Below, in pieces: positions 1-8,111 of a DNA stretch of 64,000 nucleotides (within the stretch, counting starts at the first letter, position 1; every line of letters starts with the position of its first letter). The stretch is from NCBI GenBank assembly GCA_020060215.1, contig JAGVAP010000034.1:1-64000 (forward strand), given 5' to 3'. The DNA is from Deltaproteobacteria bacterium. Lineage in GTDB: Bacteria > Desulfobacterota > DSM-4660 > Desulfatiglandales > HGW-15. The notes beneath the pieces were generated by a model. That model was not told the origin of the DNA and ran no database searches. It was given only the letters and a program-made list of their open reading frames with translations. The translations under genes were made by a program, and so were the position numbers.

Positions 1-428
1 CCGGTGCAGCGGCAGAGATTTCCCGAAATGGCGGTCCGGATCTCCCCGTCAGAGGGATTCGCATTCACGTCGAGCAGCGCCTTTGCGGTGAGCACCATGC
101 CCGAGGTGCAGTACCCGCACTGAACGGCGCCGTGTTCGAGGAACGCCTGCTGGATCGGGTGCAGGTTCTCCCCGTTCGACAGACCCTCGATGGTGGTGAT
201 TCTTTTCCCCTGGGCTTCGACGGCCAGGAGCAGGCATGAACGAACGGGGATTCCGTCCGCCAGGACAGTGCACGCCCCGCAGACGCCGTCTTCGCACGCC
301 TCTTTCAATCCTCTCAGGGCGAGGTTTTCACGCAGGACCTCGAGAAGGGTCTGATTCGGATAGGCCGCAATCTCGTATTCCTGATCGTTCACGGTAAGCG
401 CAATGAGACGCTTGGATCTTTTTTCCAT
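1..428 (-). CDS. Molybdenum hydroxylase 2Fe-2S subunit (CoxS/HcrC type), 3' end off the window
   Basis: Small iron-sulfur subunit of a xanthine-dehydrogenase-family enzyme; it passes electrons from the molybdenum site to FAD. I translated 142 codons from ATG at 428, preceded by AAGGAGGAGTC. Residues near 39-62 hold the plant-type [2Fe-2S] pattern C-x4-C-x2-C-x11-C. A second C-x2-C ... CRC pattern follows, as in the four-helix domain of this family. The frame is still open at base 1, so the last residues are missing. It lies 9 nt after the FAD subunit gene, so the two are very likely co-transcribed; the large molybdopterin subunit would be expected beyond the left edge. The substrate cannot be read from this subunit alone. 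Confidence 0.9.
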   Translation of the reverse strand, partial: MEKRSKRLIALTVNDQEYEIAAYPNQTLLEVLRENLALRGLKEACEDGVCGACTVLADGIPVRSCLLLAVEAQGKRITTIEGLSNGENLHPIQQAFLEHGAVQCGYCTSGMVLTAKALLDVNANPSDGEIRTAISGNLCRCT

Positions 429-437
429 GACTCCTCC

Positions 438-1418
438 TTACACGTGCTCGAGGGCGGTCTTCATGGCCCTTTTCGCAAAGACCGAAAACATCTCACGCCT
501 GTAGGATGCAGGCAGGATGTGGTTGTTGACGAGGGGAATATTCTTCGGGATCGCCCGGCCGACGGCCTCGAGATCAAGGAGTGCGGGCTTTTCCCCGATG
601 CCGAGTCCTTCGAGCGGAACAATCAGGGGGGCGGGTCCGGCGGCGGAGAGCACGAGCCGCGCCGATGCGATCTTCCCCTTCTTCACGGCGACGGAGGCGG
701 CGGCACCCGCCAGAGGGTAATCGATGGCGGAACGGAGCCGGAACTTCTTATAACTCGAGCCCGTGTTTCGCTGGACAGGGAGAATGAACCGGGTCGCTAT
801 CTCCCCCGGCCGAATCCCCAGCGGTTCCACTCCCTGCCCCGTAAAAAGCTCCTCCACCGGGATTTCACGGGGTTTGCCCCTTTTTTTCTCCAGTCTGACG
901 TTCGCTCCGGCTGCGATCAAGGCCGGGGCGACGTCTCCCTGGTAAACGCTGAAGCATTTCTTGCTGCCGGGGACGGCAAGGCACGACTTGCCTCCCGCCT
1001 TCAGGCACGGCGGTCGCTCGAGCCGCCAGGAGGACGACTGGTTGTAGAAGAGGCAGCGGGAATCCTGGAACACATTGCCTCCGATGGTTGCGACATTTCG
1101 AATCGGAGGTGCTGCGACGGCGAGCGCCGCTTCGTAAAGGGCCGGTGAGTCCTTCCGGACGGCCGGGGATTCGACGAGCTCGGAGAGGGTGGTCATCGGA
1201 CCGATATGCAAGGCCTGACCCTGACGCTTGATCCCTTTCAGCTCGCGCAGGTCCTTGAGGCTCACCAGCTGCGCAGGCCGGAGAAGGCCGAATCGGATTT
1301 GAGGCAGGATATCCGTTCCCCCCGCCAGAGGCCGCACCAGCTCGCCGTCCCGCTCCATGATGGACAGCAGCTCGGAGAGTGTCGCAGGCTCGAGAATAGT
1401 GAAATAGGGTAATCGCAT
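438..1418 (-). CDS. Molybdenum hydroxylase FAD subunit with 4Fe-4S insertion (4-hydroxybenzoyl-CoA reductase beta type)
   Basis: 326-residue FAD-binding medium subunit (CoxM family). The N-terminal half has the FAD-binding AGGTDILP (residues about 32-39) and a TIGGNVFQ-like stretch near residue 111. Residues about 120-155 hold four cysteines spaced 16, 8 and 9 residues apart (SRCLFYNQ, PPCLK, SCLAV, KKCFS). That spacing is the one used by the beta subunit of 4-hydroxybenzoyl-CoA reductase to bind an additional [4Fe-4S] cluster; ordinary CoxM subunits lack it. This suggests a low-potential reductive dehydroxylase or a related aromatic enzyme rather than CO or xanthine dehydrogenase, although the true substrate is unknown. 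It sits between the TetR gene (38 nt upstream) and the 2Fe-2S subunit gene (9 nt downstream). Confidence 0.88.
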   Translation of the reverse strand: MRLPYFTILEPATLSELLSIMERDGELVRPLAGGTDILPQIRFGLLRPAQLVSLKDLRELKGIKRQGQALHIGPMTTLSELVESPAVRKDSPALYEAALAVAAPPIRNVATIGGNVFQDSRCLFYNQSSSWRLERPPCLKAGGKSCLAVPGSKKCFSVYQGDVAPALIAAGANVRLEKKRGKPREIPVEELFTGQGVEPLGIRPGEIATRFILPVQRNTGSSYKKFRLRSAIDYPLAGAAASVAVKKGKIASARLVLSAAGPAPLIVPLEGLGIGEKPALLDLEAVGRAIPKNIPLVNNHILPASYRREMFSVFAKRAMKTALEHV

Positions 1419-1456
1419 CAGATAACTCCTTTGTTAAGTTGGAGATTCCGCTCTTC

Positions 1457-2101
1457 TCAGGGCACGTTCTTCACCCTCTCGGGTTCCTTCTCCCGGGTTT
1501 CTTCCTTCCTGAGAGCCTTGATAAGGAGGTCGGTCAAGTCGTCCGCATGTTGGGTGAGCGAGTATTTCCTGTCCTTCAAGAGCCAGCGAATGGTGATGTG
1601 CTCGATCACCCCCAAGCAAAGGCTCCGGGCCAAGTAGCAGTCGGTTTCCCTGCTGATCGCTCCTTCTTCCTGGCCCTCCTGAATGATATCGAGGAGTACT
1701 TTGTAGAAGCTTCGGGCGGCCTGATACGCCTCGGTCGAAATGTAGGTCCTGCTCGTCTTCAGCTCCAGGAGCACAATGGAGGCATATTCCGGGTTCTTTT
1801 CGAAGAAGTCGAGGTACCACCAGATGTATTTCCGCAGTTTGTTGAAGGCCCCCCTGATCCCCATCATGTGCTCCCCGATCTCGGGTACGGTCTCCTTTGT
1901 CACCTCGACAGGGATGGCTAGAAGAAGGTCTTCCTTGCTCTTGAAATACTCGTAGATGGTCGCATCCCCCACCTGGGCATTCCTGGCGATCTCCGAAATG
2001 GTCGCGTTCTGGAAGCCCCTCGAGCCGATCACGAGCATGGCATGTCTCAGGATCTCTGTTCTCTTACCAGCTTCCTGTATATGCTGTTTCCTGTAAATCA
2101 T
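1457..2101 (-). CDS. TetR/AcrR-family transcriptional regulator
   Basis: 214-residue one-component regulator. Residues about 13-60 form the TetR helix-turn-helix, with typical landmarks ILRHAMLVIGSRGF, ATISEIARNAQVGDATIYEYF and KEDLL. The remaining helical part is the ligand-binding and dimerisation domain and has no recognisable specificity. The gene is directly upstream of the molybdenum hydroxylase genes on the same strand and downstream of the TRAP transporter, so control of one or both is a reasonable inference; an acyl-CoA or aromatic acyl-CoA inducer would fit the context but is unproven. A good sigma-70-like promoter with a palindrome in its spacer lies 54-82 nt upstream, suggesting autoregulation. 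The Shine-Dalgarno before this ATG is poor. Confidence 0.88.
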   Translation of the reverse strand: MIYRKQHIQEAGKRTEILRHAMLVIGSRGFQNATISEIARNAQVGDATIYEYFKSKEDLLLAIPVEVTKETVPEIGEHMMGIRGAFNKLRKYIWWYLDFFEKNPEYASIVLLELKTSRTYISTEAYQAARSFYKVLLDIIQEGQEEGAISRETDCYLARSLCLGVIEHITIRWLLKDRKYSLTQHADDLTDLLIKALRKEETREKEPERVKNVP

Positions 2102-2154
2102 ACCCTTGTTCTTAACCTACCGATCAAATCTTTCGAATGGTATTCGGTTCCCTT

Positions 2155-2183
2155 TCATAATACTCAGCTCAAGCTGATGTCAA
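2155..2183 (-). promoter_or_regulatory. Predicted sigma-70-like promoter of the tetR gene with palindromic spacer
   Basis: On the minus strand TTGACA (2178-2183) and TTATGA (2155-2160) are separated by 17 nt. The spacer contains the perfect inverted repeat TCAGCT-TG-AGCTGA (2164-2177), placed where a bound TetR dimer would block RNA polymerase. The position would give a leader of about 45 nt before the ATG at 2101. Seen directly: the boxes and the palindrome. Inferred: their use. Confidence 0.5.
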
Positions 2184-2480
2184 GTCTATTCATAACTCTT
2201 TCAATCAAAAGCGTTTTGTTGTGTCAGCGGATCACTCGAAGTATGTTCGGACGCCCAGATGCGACAGCCCCGCAGAAACTCCCTTCTTGCGACTCATGAG
2301 GCTATCGTAGATTGAAAAAGTGCCACAATGTGACGCCTTCCGAAAGGAATTCGTGGAACCAAGGCCCTTCCTTGTAAATACCGGTATTCATGGGCGAACA
2401 TAATTCAGAACGAAAATAGAAGGGAGAGACAGGGATATAGTGGATAGAGATATAAAAAGCATTCCGTCAATGTCGCAAGA
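2184..2480. other. Intergenic region between TRAP dctM and tetR
   Basis: No credible gene. It is noticeably more AT-rich than its surroundings. It holds a 12-bp perfect palindrome AATACCGGTATT at 2377-2388. No U-tract terminator was found after dctM. Confidence 0.6.
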
Positions 2481-3788
2481 CTAGGGGATGAGACTCGGCA
2501 GGGTCGTGGCAATCCCTGGGAAGATCATCAGGAGCGCGGTCAGGAGAACCAGCCCTGCAAGATAAGGCATGATCCCCCGGAAGATGACCTGAATCGGGAT
2601 CTCGGGGGCAATCCCCTTGATCACGAACACATTCACACCCACGGGGGGAGTGATGACCCCCATTTCCGCAATGATCACGATGATGACACCGAACCAGATG
2701 GGATCGAAACCGAGCTTTCTCACGATAGGGTAGAAGATGGGAAGGGTCACTACGATCAGGGCCATGGAGTCCATGAAAAAGCCACCGATAAAATAGAGCA
2801 ATATGATCACCCCCACGATGGCTACCGGAGAGATCGGAAGATTGCCGGCCCAATCCGCGAGCACGAAAGGTATGTTGGAAAGGGCCATGAAATGGCCGAA
2901 GACCGTTGCACCGGCGATGATGAACAGGACCATGCAAGCGGTCTTCAGCCCGTCCATCCCGGAGTCGAGAAATCCCTTCCACGTCATCTCTCGCTGCGCC
3001 AGCCCAAGGATCAGGGCGCCCGAGGCGCCGATCGCACCGGCCTGAGTCGGGCTGAACCAGCCGGCGAACAACCCTCCGATGCTCAGGGCAAAGAGGATCA
3101 CCGCCGGCACGATTCCCGCCAGGGAGCGCATTTTTGCCTTCCAGGTCGTGCTTGGACCCGGCGGGCCGTACTCGGGGTGGCGAAGGCATATGATCGCAAC
3201 CGTTGCGACGTAGAACAGGGTCAGTATCAACCCAGGCAGGATCCCCGCGAGAAAGAGCTTGCCGATCGATTCCTCGGTCAAGATTCCATAGACAATGAAG
3301 ACGGTGCTGGGGGGTATGAGAATGCCCAGCGTGCCTGCGGCGGCAACGGTTCCCGTGGCCAGAAGATCGCTGTATCTGTACTTTTGCATCTCCGGAATCG
3401 CGATCTTGCCCATGGTCGCTGCCGTCGCCGCCGTGGAACCGCATACGGCGGCGAATCCGGAGCAGGCCAGGACCGTGGCAATCGTCAGCCCCCCCCGCAG
3501 GTGTCCTACCCATGTATAGCAGGCGGCATACAGTTTTTGGCTGATCCCGGCCGCAAAGGCGAAAGAGCCCATGAGAATGAATGTGGGGATCACGGAGAGA
3601 GGATAGGACGAAAGGGTCTCGAAGATGTCCTGGGCAATGAGAACAAACGCCGAATCAAAACCATTCAGGTAGGCAAAGCCAACGAACCCCACGAAGGCCA
3701 TCGTAAAGCCCACGGGCAAACCCATGAAAAACAGCAGCAGGAGGAGTGCAATTCCAAGAAGACCGGTCGTTTCATAACTCATTCTCAA
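2481..3788 (-). CDS. dctM: TRAP transporter large permease (DctM)
   Basis: 435-residue polytopic inner-membrane protein of the DctM family. It imports an organic acid with sodium or protons, using the solute handed over by the periplasmic DctP. The protein is almost entirely hydrophobic segments; near residue 100 it has the family-typical VCGSTAATAATMGKIAIPEM stretch and further on GILIPPSTVFIVYGILTE. Length is normal for DctM. Its start overlaps the end of dctQ by 17 nt, indicating translational coupling in a dctP-dctQ-dctM operon. The substrate cannot be deduced from the sequence; the neighbouring aromatic-type molybdenum hydroxylase makes an aromatic or carboxylic acid plausible. Confidence 0.95.
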   Translation of the reverse strand: MRMSYETTGLLGIALLLLLFFMGLPVGFTMAFVGFVGFAYLNGFDSAFVLIAQDIFETLSSYPLSVIPTFILMGSFAFAAGISQKLYAACYTWVGHLRGGLTIATVLACSGFAAVCGSTAATAATMGKIAIPEMQKYRYSDLLATGTVAAAGTLGILIPPSTVFIVYGILTEESIGKLFLAGILPGLILTLFYVATVAIICLRHPEYGPPGPSTTWKAKMRSLAGIVPAVILFALSIGGLFAGWFSPTQAGAIGASGALILGLAQREMTWKGFLDSGMDGLKTACMVLFIIAGATVFGHFMALSNIPFVLADWAGNLPISPVAIVGVIILLYFIGGFFMDSMALIVVTLPIFYPIVRKLGFDPIWFGVIIVIIAEMGVITPPVGVNVFVIKGIAPEIPIQVIFRGIMPYLAGLVLLTALLMIFPGIATTLPSLIP

Positions 3789-4290
3789 ATATCCTCTGGA
3801 TGGATCGTATCAGTGAAGCAGTGTACACAAGGCAAATGGGGAAGCAGCCGATCGCCGCGCCGTACGCGAAGGGGTAGAGGGCGACCCTGGCTGTGGCGCT
3901 GACCTCCCCGCCTTCCTGGAGAGAATACCCATAGGCGAAAAGGCGGTACACGATCAGGATGAAGAGGATCAGGCCGAGGAAATTCGTCACGGTGTCCACG
4001 ATGCTGCGCGGCTTCTTGGGGAGCATGACTACGAAGAAATCGGCCTGAACATGCCTCCCTGCAATCAGGGCTGCGCTCGATGACAGGGTCGCGGCCAAAA
4101 GCTGGGACAGCATGACATAATCTATGGAGCCGAAAAGCGGCATCAGAAGGATCTTGGCCCCCATCACATCGAAGGTGGTGATGAGGACCAGCAGGAAAAT
4201 GAAGAGAAAGCCGGTCTTCTCCATCCCTGAGCTGAGGGCTTTATTGAAGTTCTCGAATTTTTCCAGGGCAGTCATCCAGAACCCCTCCAC
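3772..4290 (-). CDS. dctQ: TRAP transporter small permease (DctQ)
   Basis: 172-residue protein with four predicted membrane segments (about residues 25-45, 58-78, 97-118 and 140-160), the normal architecture of DctQ. It pairs with DctM to form the TRAP membrane complex. The gene lies between dctP and dctM and overlaps dctM by 17 nt. The stretch AGRHVQADFFVVMLP matches the usual DctQ pattern in which a short motif ending in H-V-x-x-D/V follows membrane segment two. Weak sequence conservation is normal for this family, so the call rests on topology and operon position. Confidence 0.9.
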   Translation of the reverse strand: MEGFWMTALEKFENFNKALSSGMEKTGFLFIFLLVLITTFDVMGAKILLMPLFGSIDYVMLSQLLAATLSSSAALIAGRHVQADFFVVMLPKKPRSIVDTVTNFLGLILFILIVYRLFAYGYSLQEGGEVSATARVALYPFAYGAAIGCFPICLVYTASLIRSIQRIFENEL

Positions 4291-4332
4291 AGGAGCCTCG
4301 TTCGCGTTTCAACGGGGACCTGCATCCGGGTT

Positions 4333-4356
4333 CTCCCCCGGCAGAATCCGGGGGAG
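4333..4356 (-). promoter_or_regulatory. Intercistronic hairpin between dctP and dctQ
   Basis: Perfect 9-bp stem CTCCCCCGG (4333-4341) / CCGGGGGAG (4348-4356) with a 6-nt loop, in the 78-nt gap between dctP and dctQ. No T-run follows on the transcribed strand, so this looks like an mRNA-stabilising or attenuating stem rather than a terminator. Such a stem would let the binding protein be made in excess over the permease. Confidence 0.5.
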
Positions 4357-4368
4357 AGGGGACGCGGT

Positions 4369-5457
4369 CTACTTTCCTCTCATCTCCTTCGGCCCGGTGG
4401 CGGATTTGATGTGGTACTGAATTTGTGTCTTCGTCCAGTAATCACTCCGCTCCTTCAGGTACTTGATCCATTCCCTGACCTCAGCCTCCTTGTGACCTGC
4501 CGAGACCATGCTCTTGACGTAGTTCTCGATCACCGGCTCGCAGGCCTTGGTCCACTTGGCCTCCTCCTCCGGGGTGAGGTCGATGAATTCCACCCCTTTG
4601 CTCGCGGCAAACTCCACCCCCGCGTAATCGATGTCGTTCCAGCCGAGGGCGAATCTCTCCCTGTGCATTCCGCAAAGACGATCGAACACCTCTTTGACAT
4701 CCGGGGTCAGCTTCTTGTAGCTGTTCTTGTTCATCACCACGTACATGGTGTAGATGGGGCCGATGTTCCAGGCGATGGTTGCGTACTTGGCAACCTCTCC
4801 GAAACGGAAGGTCTTGAGTGTCTCCAGCGAGATCAGTACACCGTCGAGGACCCCTTTGACCATTGCATCGTAGGTCTCCACCACAGGGGTAGGGGCCGGG
4901 GTTCCGCCCAGGGCCTGAATGACCTCCCCCAGGCGGCCGGGCGCCCTGATGGTCATGCCTTTGAGGTCTTCCATCTTGTGTACGGGTTTTTTCGTCATCA
5001 GGACCGACGGGGTGCTGGCATGCATCCAGAGAACCTTCACTTTGTCCCATTCCTTGGGGTTGAATTTGTCCCTGAAGTCATTGACAAGCTGGTTGGCGGT
5101 CCAGCCGCTCGCGATCCCCAGGGGTAGATCGCAGGCCTCCGTGACCGGGAAGCGCCCTGGCGTATATTCGATGTGAGAAAGCCCCATGTCCGCAATGCCG
5201 CTCTCGATGCCCTTGATCATGGCGGGGGCCGTGAGCAGTGAGCCTCCGGCAAAATAGCGGACCTTCACCTTCCCTTTGGTCTGCTCTTCGAGATCCTTGA
5301 TGAAAGCCTCGCACATCTTGGAATGTGCCGAGGGGGGAGGAAAATAGTTGGCAAATTTGAACTCGATCTCCCCGGCAGCATAGGCGCGGACCGTTGGAAA
5401 GAGGATCAGGGAAGAGAACAAACAGGCCATCGCGGCGAACACAAAAGATCTTCTCAT
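4369..5457 (-). CDS. dctP: TRAP transporter substrate-binding protein (DctP)
   Basis: 362-residue periplasmic solute receptor. It begins with a Sec signal peptide (positive MRRS, hydrophobic core, cleavage near AYA-AG around residue 27). DctP-family landmarks follow: a FANYFPPPSAHSK-like first strand, GIESGIADMGLSHIEYTPGRFP, then LKGMTIRAPGRLGEVIQALGG, the segment holding the conserved arginine that normally salt-bridges the ligand carboxylate (R within TIRAPG). ATG 5457 follows a strong AGGAGG. It is the first gene of the dctPQM operon and has a 250-nt leader with a perfect inverted repeat (5545-5563). The ligand is unknown, but is expected to be a carboxylate. Confidence 0.93.
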   Translation of the reverse strand: MRRSFVFAAMACLFSSLILFPTVRAYAAGEIEFKFANYFPPPSAHSKMCEAFIKDLEEQTKGKVKVRYFAGGSLLTAPAMIKGIESGIADMGLSHIEYTPGRFPVTEACDLPLGIASGWTANQLVNDFRDKFNPKEWDKVKVLWMHASTPSVLMTKKPVHKMEDLKGMTIRAPGRLGEVIQALGGTPAPTPVVETYDAMVKGVLDGVLISLETLKTFRFGEVAKYATIAWNIGPIYTMYVVMNKNSYKKLTPDVKEVFDRLCGMHRERFALGWNDIDYAGVEFAASKGVEFIDLTPEEEAKWTKACEPVIENYVKSMVSAGHKEAEVREWIKYLKERSDYWTKTQIQYHIKSATGPKEMRGK

Positions 5458-5544
5458 TTTACATACCCTCCTTTGGTGAAATGGTTAACTTATGAAAACC
5501 CTGCAATTGAGGTGCACTGCGAATCCACCGAAAAGAAGGCTTTT

Positions 5545-5563
5545 GGTTCGGTACGACCGAACC
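5545..5563. promoter_or_regulatory. 19-bp palindrome in the dctP leader, candidate operator
   Basis: GGTTCGGT-ACG-ACCGAACC: two perfect 8-bp arms around a 3-nt centre, 82-100 nt upstream of the dctP start. Size and symmetry fit a dimeric TetR- or GntR-type binding site; an RNA stem is the alternative. The TetR gene at 1457-2101 carries a different palindrome in its own promoter, so the matching regulator is not established. Confidence 0.45.
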
Positions 5564-5715
5564 CGGGGCCCTCCTCCACGCCATAAGCATTGGGTTAAAC
5601 CCCTCACAGACATAACGGCGGGTTGATGACAAGCGCCCCTTCTCCACTGAACGTCGGGGACCGGATCCGAAGAGAAGAGGTGTTCTTGTATTTAGGACAG
5701 GAAGGTTTTTATTGG

Positions 5716-5745
5716 ATATTCCATGAAACAGCGGGGATCTGTCAA
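5716..5745 (-). promoter_or_regulatory. Candidate promoter of the dctPQM operon
   Basis: TTGACA (minus strand, 5740-5745) and GAATAT (5716-5721) with an 18-nt spacer. This is the best sigma-70-like match in the 450-nt gap 5458-5907, and would give a leader of about 250 nt containing the 5545-5563 palindrome. The rest of that gap shows no gene. Confidence 0.35.
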
Positions 5746-5907
5746 GAGAAAACCTGATTCAGAAGAGAAGATTGCATGGAATCGATGGATGAGAACCTCC
5801 CGCCAGGATACCCTTTCCGCATGCGCCTCCCCGGTGCACCTCGTCTCTGGACAAAACCCCCCATGTCGGCCCGTCACGAAGTGCAGAGAAGCGTTGGACG
5901 CACCATA

Positions 5908-6465
5908 CTAGTAATCGATTCCGGGCTGAGGCTCGATCCCTTTACGGTAGGCATGTTTGATCTCCTGTACTTCGCTGACCGTATCGGCCAGTTCGATCAC
6001 CTCGGGGTGGGCGTCCCTGCCGGTCAGGACGAGGTGCAGGAGCGGCGGCTTGTCGCGAATGATGTCGAGGACCTGCTCCAGATCCACCAGTTTCAAATGA
6101 AGCGCGTTGTTGATCTCGTCCAGGATGAGGACATCGAACTGACCCGCCTCCATTTTGAGGCGGGCGAGCTGGATGGCGTCCTGAGCGTTCCTGCGGTGTT
6201 CCGAGAAGGGGTAGGGGTTTCCCTGGATCCCGCAGAAGCCCTTTCCGGTGGGGATCAGCTCTACCTCACACCCCATCTTCTTGACCCCGTCCCACTCCCC
6301 TGAGTAGAGATCCCCCTTCATGAACTGGATGATGCAGACCCTCATGTCGTGGCCGCATGCCCTTACGGCGATGCCAAAGGCCGTGGTCGTCTTTCCCTTG
6401 CCGTAACCGGTGATGACCACCACCAATCCTTTCTTTTCTTTTGGAACCAGTCGCGTGATCTCCAT
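5908..6465 (-). CDS. cobO: Cob(I)yrinic acid a,c-diamide adenosyltransferase (CobO/BtuR family)
   Basis: 185-residue P-loop enzyme that transfers adenosyl from ATP to cob(I)alamin or cobyrinate to make the coenzyme B12 form. The P-loop GYGKGKTTTAFG (residues about 20-31) is the CobA/CobO version, followed by VCIIQFMKGD and the Walker-B-like VLILDEINNA near residue 112. Length matches the family. It follows the MFS gene by 27 nt on the same strand and may be co-transcribed with it. No cobalamin riboswitch was seen in front of either gene. The family can act in salvage or de novo synthesis; the window has no other cobalamin gene to decide. Confidence 0.93.
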   Translation of the reverse strand: MEITRLVPKEKKGLVVVITGYGKGKTTTAFGIAVRACGHDMRVCIIQFMKGDLYSGEWDGVKKMGCEVELIPTGKGFCGIQGNPYPFSEHRRNAQDAIQLARLKMEAGQFDVLILDEINNALHLKLVDLEQVLDIIRDKPPLLHLVLTGRDAHPEVIELADTVSEVQEIKHAYRKGIEPQPGIDY

Positions 6466-6492
6466 TCCATGGCCCTCCTTCCCAGCTTATAG

Positions 6493-7764
6493 TCACGAAG
6501 GCGGTTTGCGGGAAGGCCTGATGAGGGCAATGAGCAGGGATGCGGCCGCCAGAGCGGCAATGCCGACCGCAAAGGCCGTCGAATACCGTCCGTTGAGGTC
6601 GAACAGGTAGCCGCCGACGGCCGGGCCGGCCGCAGCCCCTACGGCCCACCAGCCCGACATCACGCCCATGATCACCCCCAGACTGCGGGTGCCGAAGATA
6701 TCCACGGTCAACACGGTCGTGAGCGTGCCGGAGCCCCCCCAGAGAAAACCGAAGACAAAGGCGGATGTGTAAAGCATCCATAACGGGCCGGCCAGGGTGA
6801 GCCACGCCATGGTCCCTCCCTGGAGGAGAAGGCAGATGATCCCCAGGGTCCCGGCCCCGAATCGATCCGAGAGCCTACCCATGACCAGCCGGCCGGGGCT
6901 GTTCGCAATTCCTATCATGCTGAGGACAAAGGCGGCCTTCATGGGGGAGACCCCCTTGTCGACGGCGAAGGGGACGACATGGATGAACATCATATGAAGG
7001 CTGAGAGATAGAAAGAGCCATGCAAGACTCAGGAGCCAGAAGCCAGATTTCCTGATCGCCTGTCCCAGTGTGAAATCCGCGGACCCCGACCGGATGTGGT
7101 CTCCGCGATGCTCCTGCGGCAGGGGATCCGACTCCCTGCCGTCCGGGAATCGCCCGACCTCCTGCGGGTCCCTGATCAGCAGAAGGGAGGCCGCACCCAT
7201 GACCGCCCAGGAAATGACTCCCAGCAGGATGAACGCCGTGCGCCAGCCAAACTGCGATATGAGGAGGGCGGCAAGCGGCGCTATGACAATCGCGCCGAAT
7301 CCTCCCCCGGAGGAGGCGATGCCTACGGCCAATCCTCTTCTCTTGTTAAACCACCTGGATGTGGTGGAGTTGACCGTCCCGTAAATGGCGCCCGTCCCGA
7401 GAGAGAGAAAGATACTGTAGGTGATCAGCAGGTGGAACGGTTCCCCGGCCTGGCTGGTCAGTACGAGGCTGAGCCCCGTGAATGTCGCCATTATGAGCGC
7501 GACCCTTCTCGGGCCGTATCGATCCAGTCCCCATCCGCCTGCAACGGCAATGAGGCAGGAGAGGAGCATGTAGAGAGAAAAGATCCCGGAGCTTGCGGTC
7601 CGGGTCAGGCCGAAGTCGGTCTCAATGGATTGGAGGAACACTCCATAGGAGTAGCGTGCGCCGATACCGACCAGACCGAGGAGAAGTCCCGCTCCTGCGA
7701 TGACCCAGCCGTAGAAGAGCCCGCTTTTGTGAACTGCACGAAAGATGAATCCGGTCGCCGCCAA
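6493..7764 (-). CDS. MFS transporter (oxalate/formate- or monocarboxylate-like)
   Basis: Major facilitator with 12 predicted membrane segments starting at SGLFYGWVIAGAG. MFS landmarks are present: the loop 2-3 motif GGWGLDRYGPRRV and a second copy GRLSDRFG in the second half. The G-W-x(4)-AG opening resembles the monocarboxylate/oxalate-formate antiporter branch. The frame stays open upstream to 8064, but that 100-residue extension is hydrophilic, repeat-poor and unlike an MFS N-terminus, so I placed the start at TTG 7764, just before membrane segment 1; ATG 7965 is an alternative. Substrate unknown; co-directional with cobO. Confidence 0.8.
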   Translation of the reverse strand: MAATGFIFRAVHKSGLFYGWVIAGAGLLLGLVGIGARYSYGVFLQSIETDFGLTRTASSGIFSLYMLLSCLIAVAGGWGLDRYGPRRVALIMATFTGLSLVLTSQAGEPFHLLITYSIFLSLGTGAIYGTVNSTTSRWFNKRRGLAVGIASSGGGFGAIVIAPLAALLISQFGWRTAFILLGVISWAVMGAASLLLIRDPQEVGRFPDGRESDPLPQEHRGDHIRSGSADFTLGQAIRKSGFWLLSLAWLFLSLSLHMMFIHVVPFAVDKGVSPMKAAFVLSMIGIANSPGRLVMGRLSDRFGAGTLGIICLLLQGGTMAWLTLAGPLWMLYTSAFVFGFLWGGSGTLTTVLTVDIFGTRSLGVIMGVMSGWWAVGAAAGPAVGGYLFDLNGRYSTAFAVGIAALAAASLLIALIRPSRKPPS

Positions 7765-7803
7765 TGAAGCCTGCCCCCAGAAGCTCTTGGTTGTCGCAAA
7801 ATC

Positions 7804-7826
7804 CTCCACCTCTGGTACCGGTGGAG
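7804..7826. other. Inverted repeat upstream of the MFS gene
   Basis: CTCCACC (7804-7810) / GGTGGAG (7820-7826), 9-nt loop, with ACCTGATCCGG next to it on the minus strand. A superficial resemblance to the TPP riboswitch was considered and rejected because the other conserved elements are absent. Confidence 0.25.
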
Positions 7827-8111
7827 CACCCGGATCAGGTTCTACCGATCTGGAGTGAAACGCGCCCTCGAAAATCCGAATATCGAAATCCGAGCCGGCC
7901 CCTGGGGTCGGATCTTTACACGCCGGGTTGGAGTACCGTTGACCACGCCCAAGATTGAACCTCATTGAGATTGTCCGGACTAGCGGGTAAAATGTTCCCG
8001 CCACGACAGTCAACACCCACGAGGCAAGGGGGCCATGATGCCACACAGGGATATGGCCGTTCAAGCACGAAGAGCCGAAGGATAGAGACCGATCGAAAGA
8101 AGGGGAGGGGA

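Noticed and set aside
7804..7850. TPP riboswitch-like ACCTGATCCGG near the MFS gene (minus strand)
   Set aside because: The CTGAGA box and the GCCxGCGTAGGGA element are missing, and the neighbouring stem does not match.
7765..8064. 100-residue N-terminal extension of the MFS gene
   Set aside because: Hydrophilic and unlike the family; membrane segment 1 starts right after TTG 7764.
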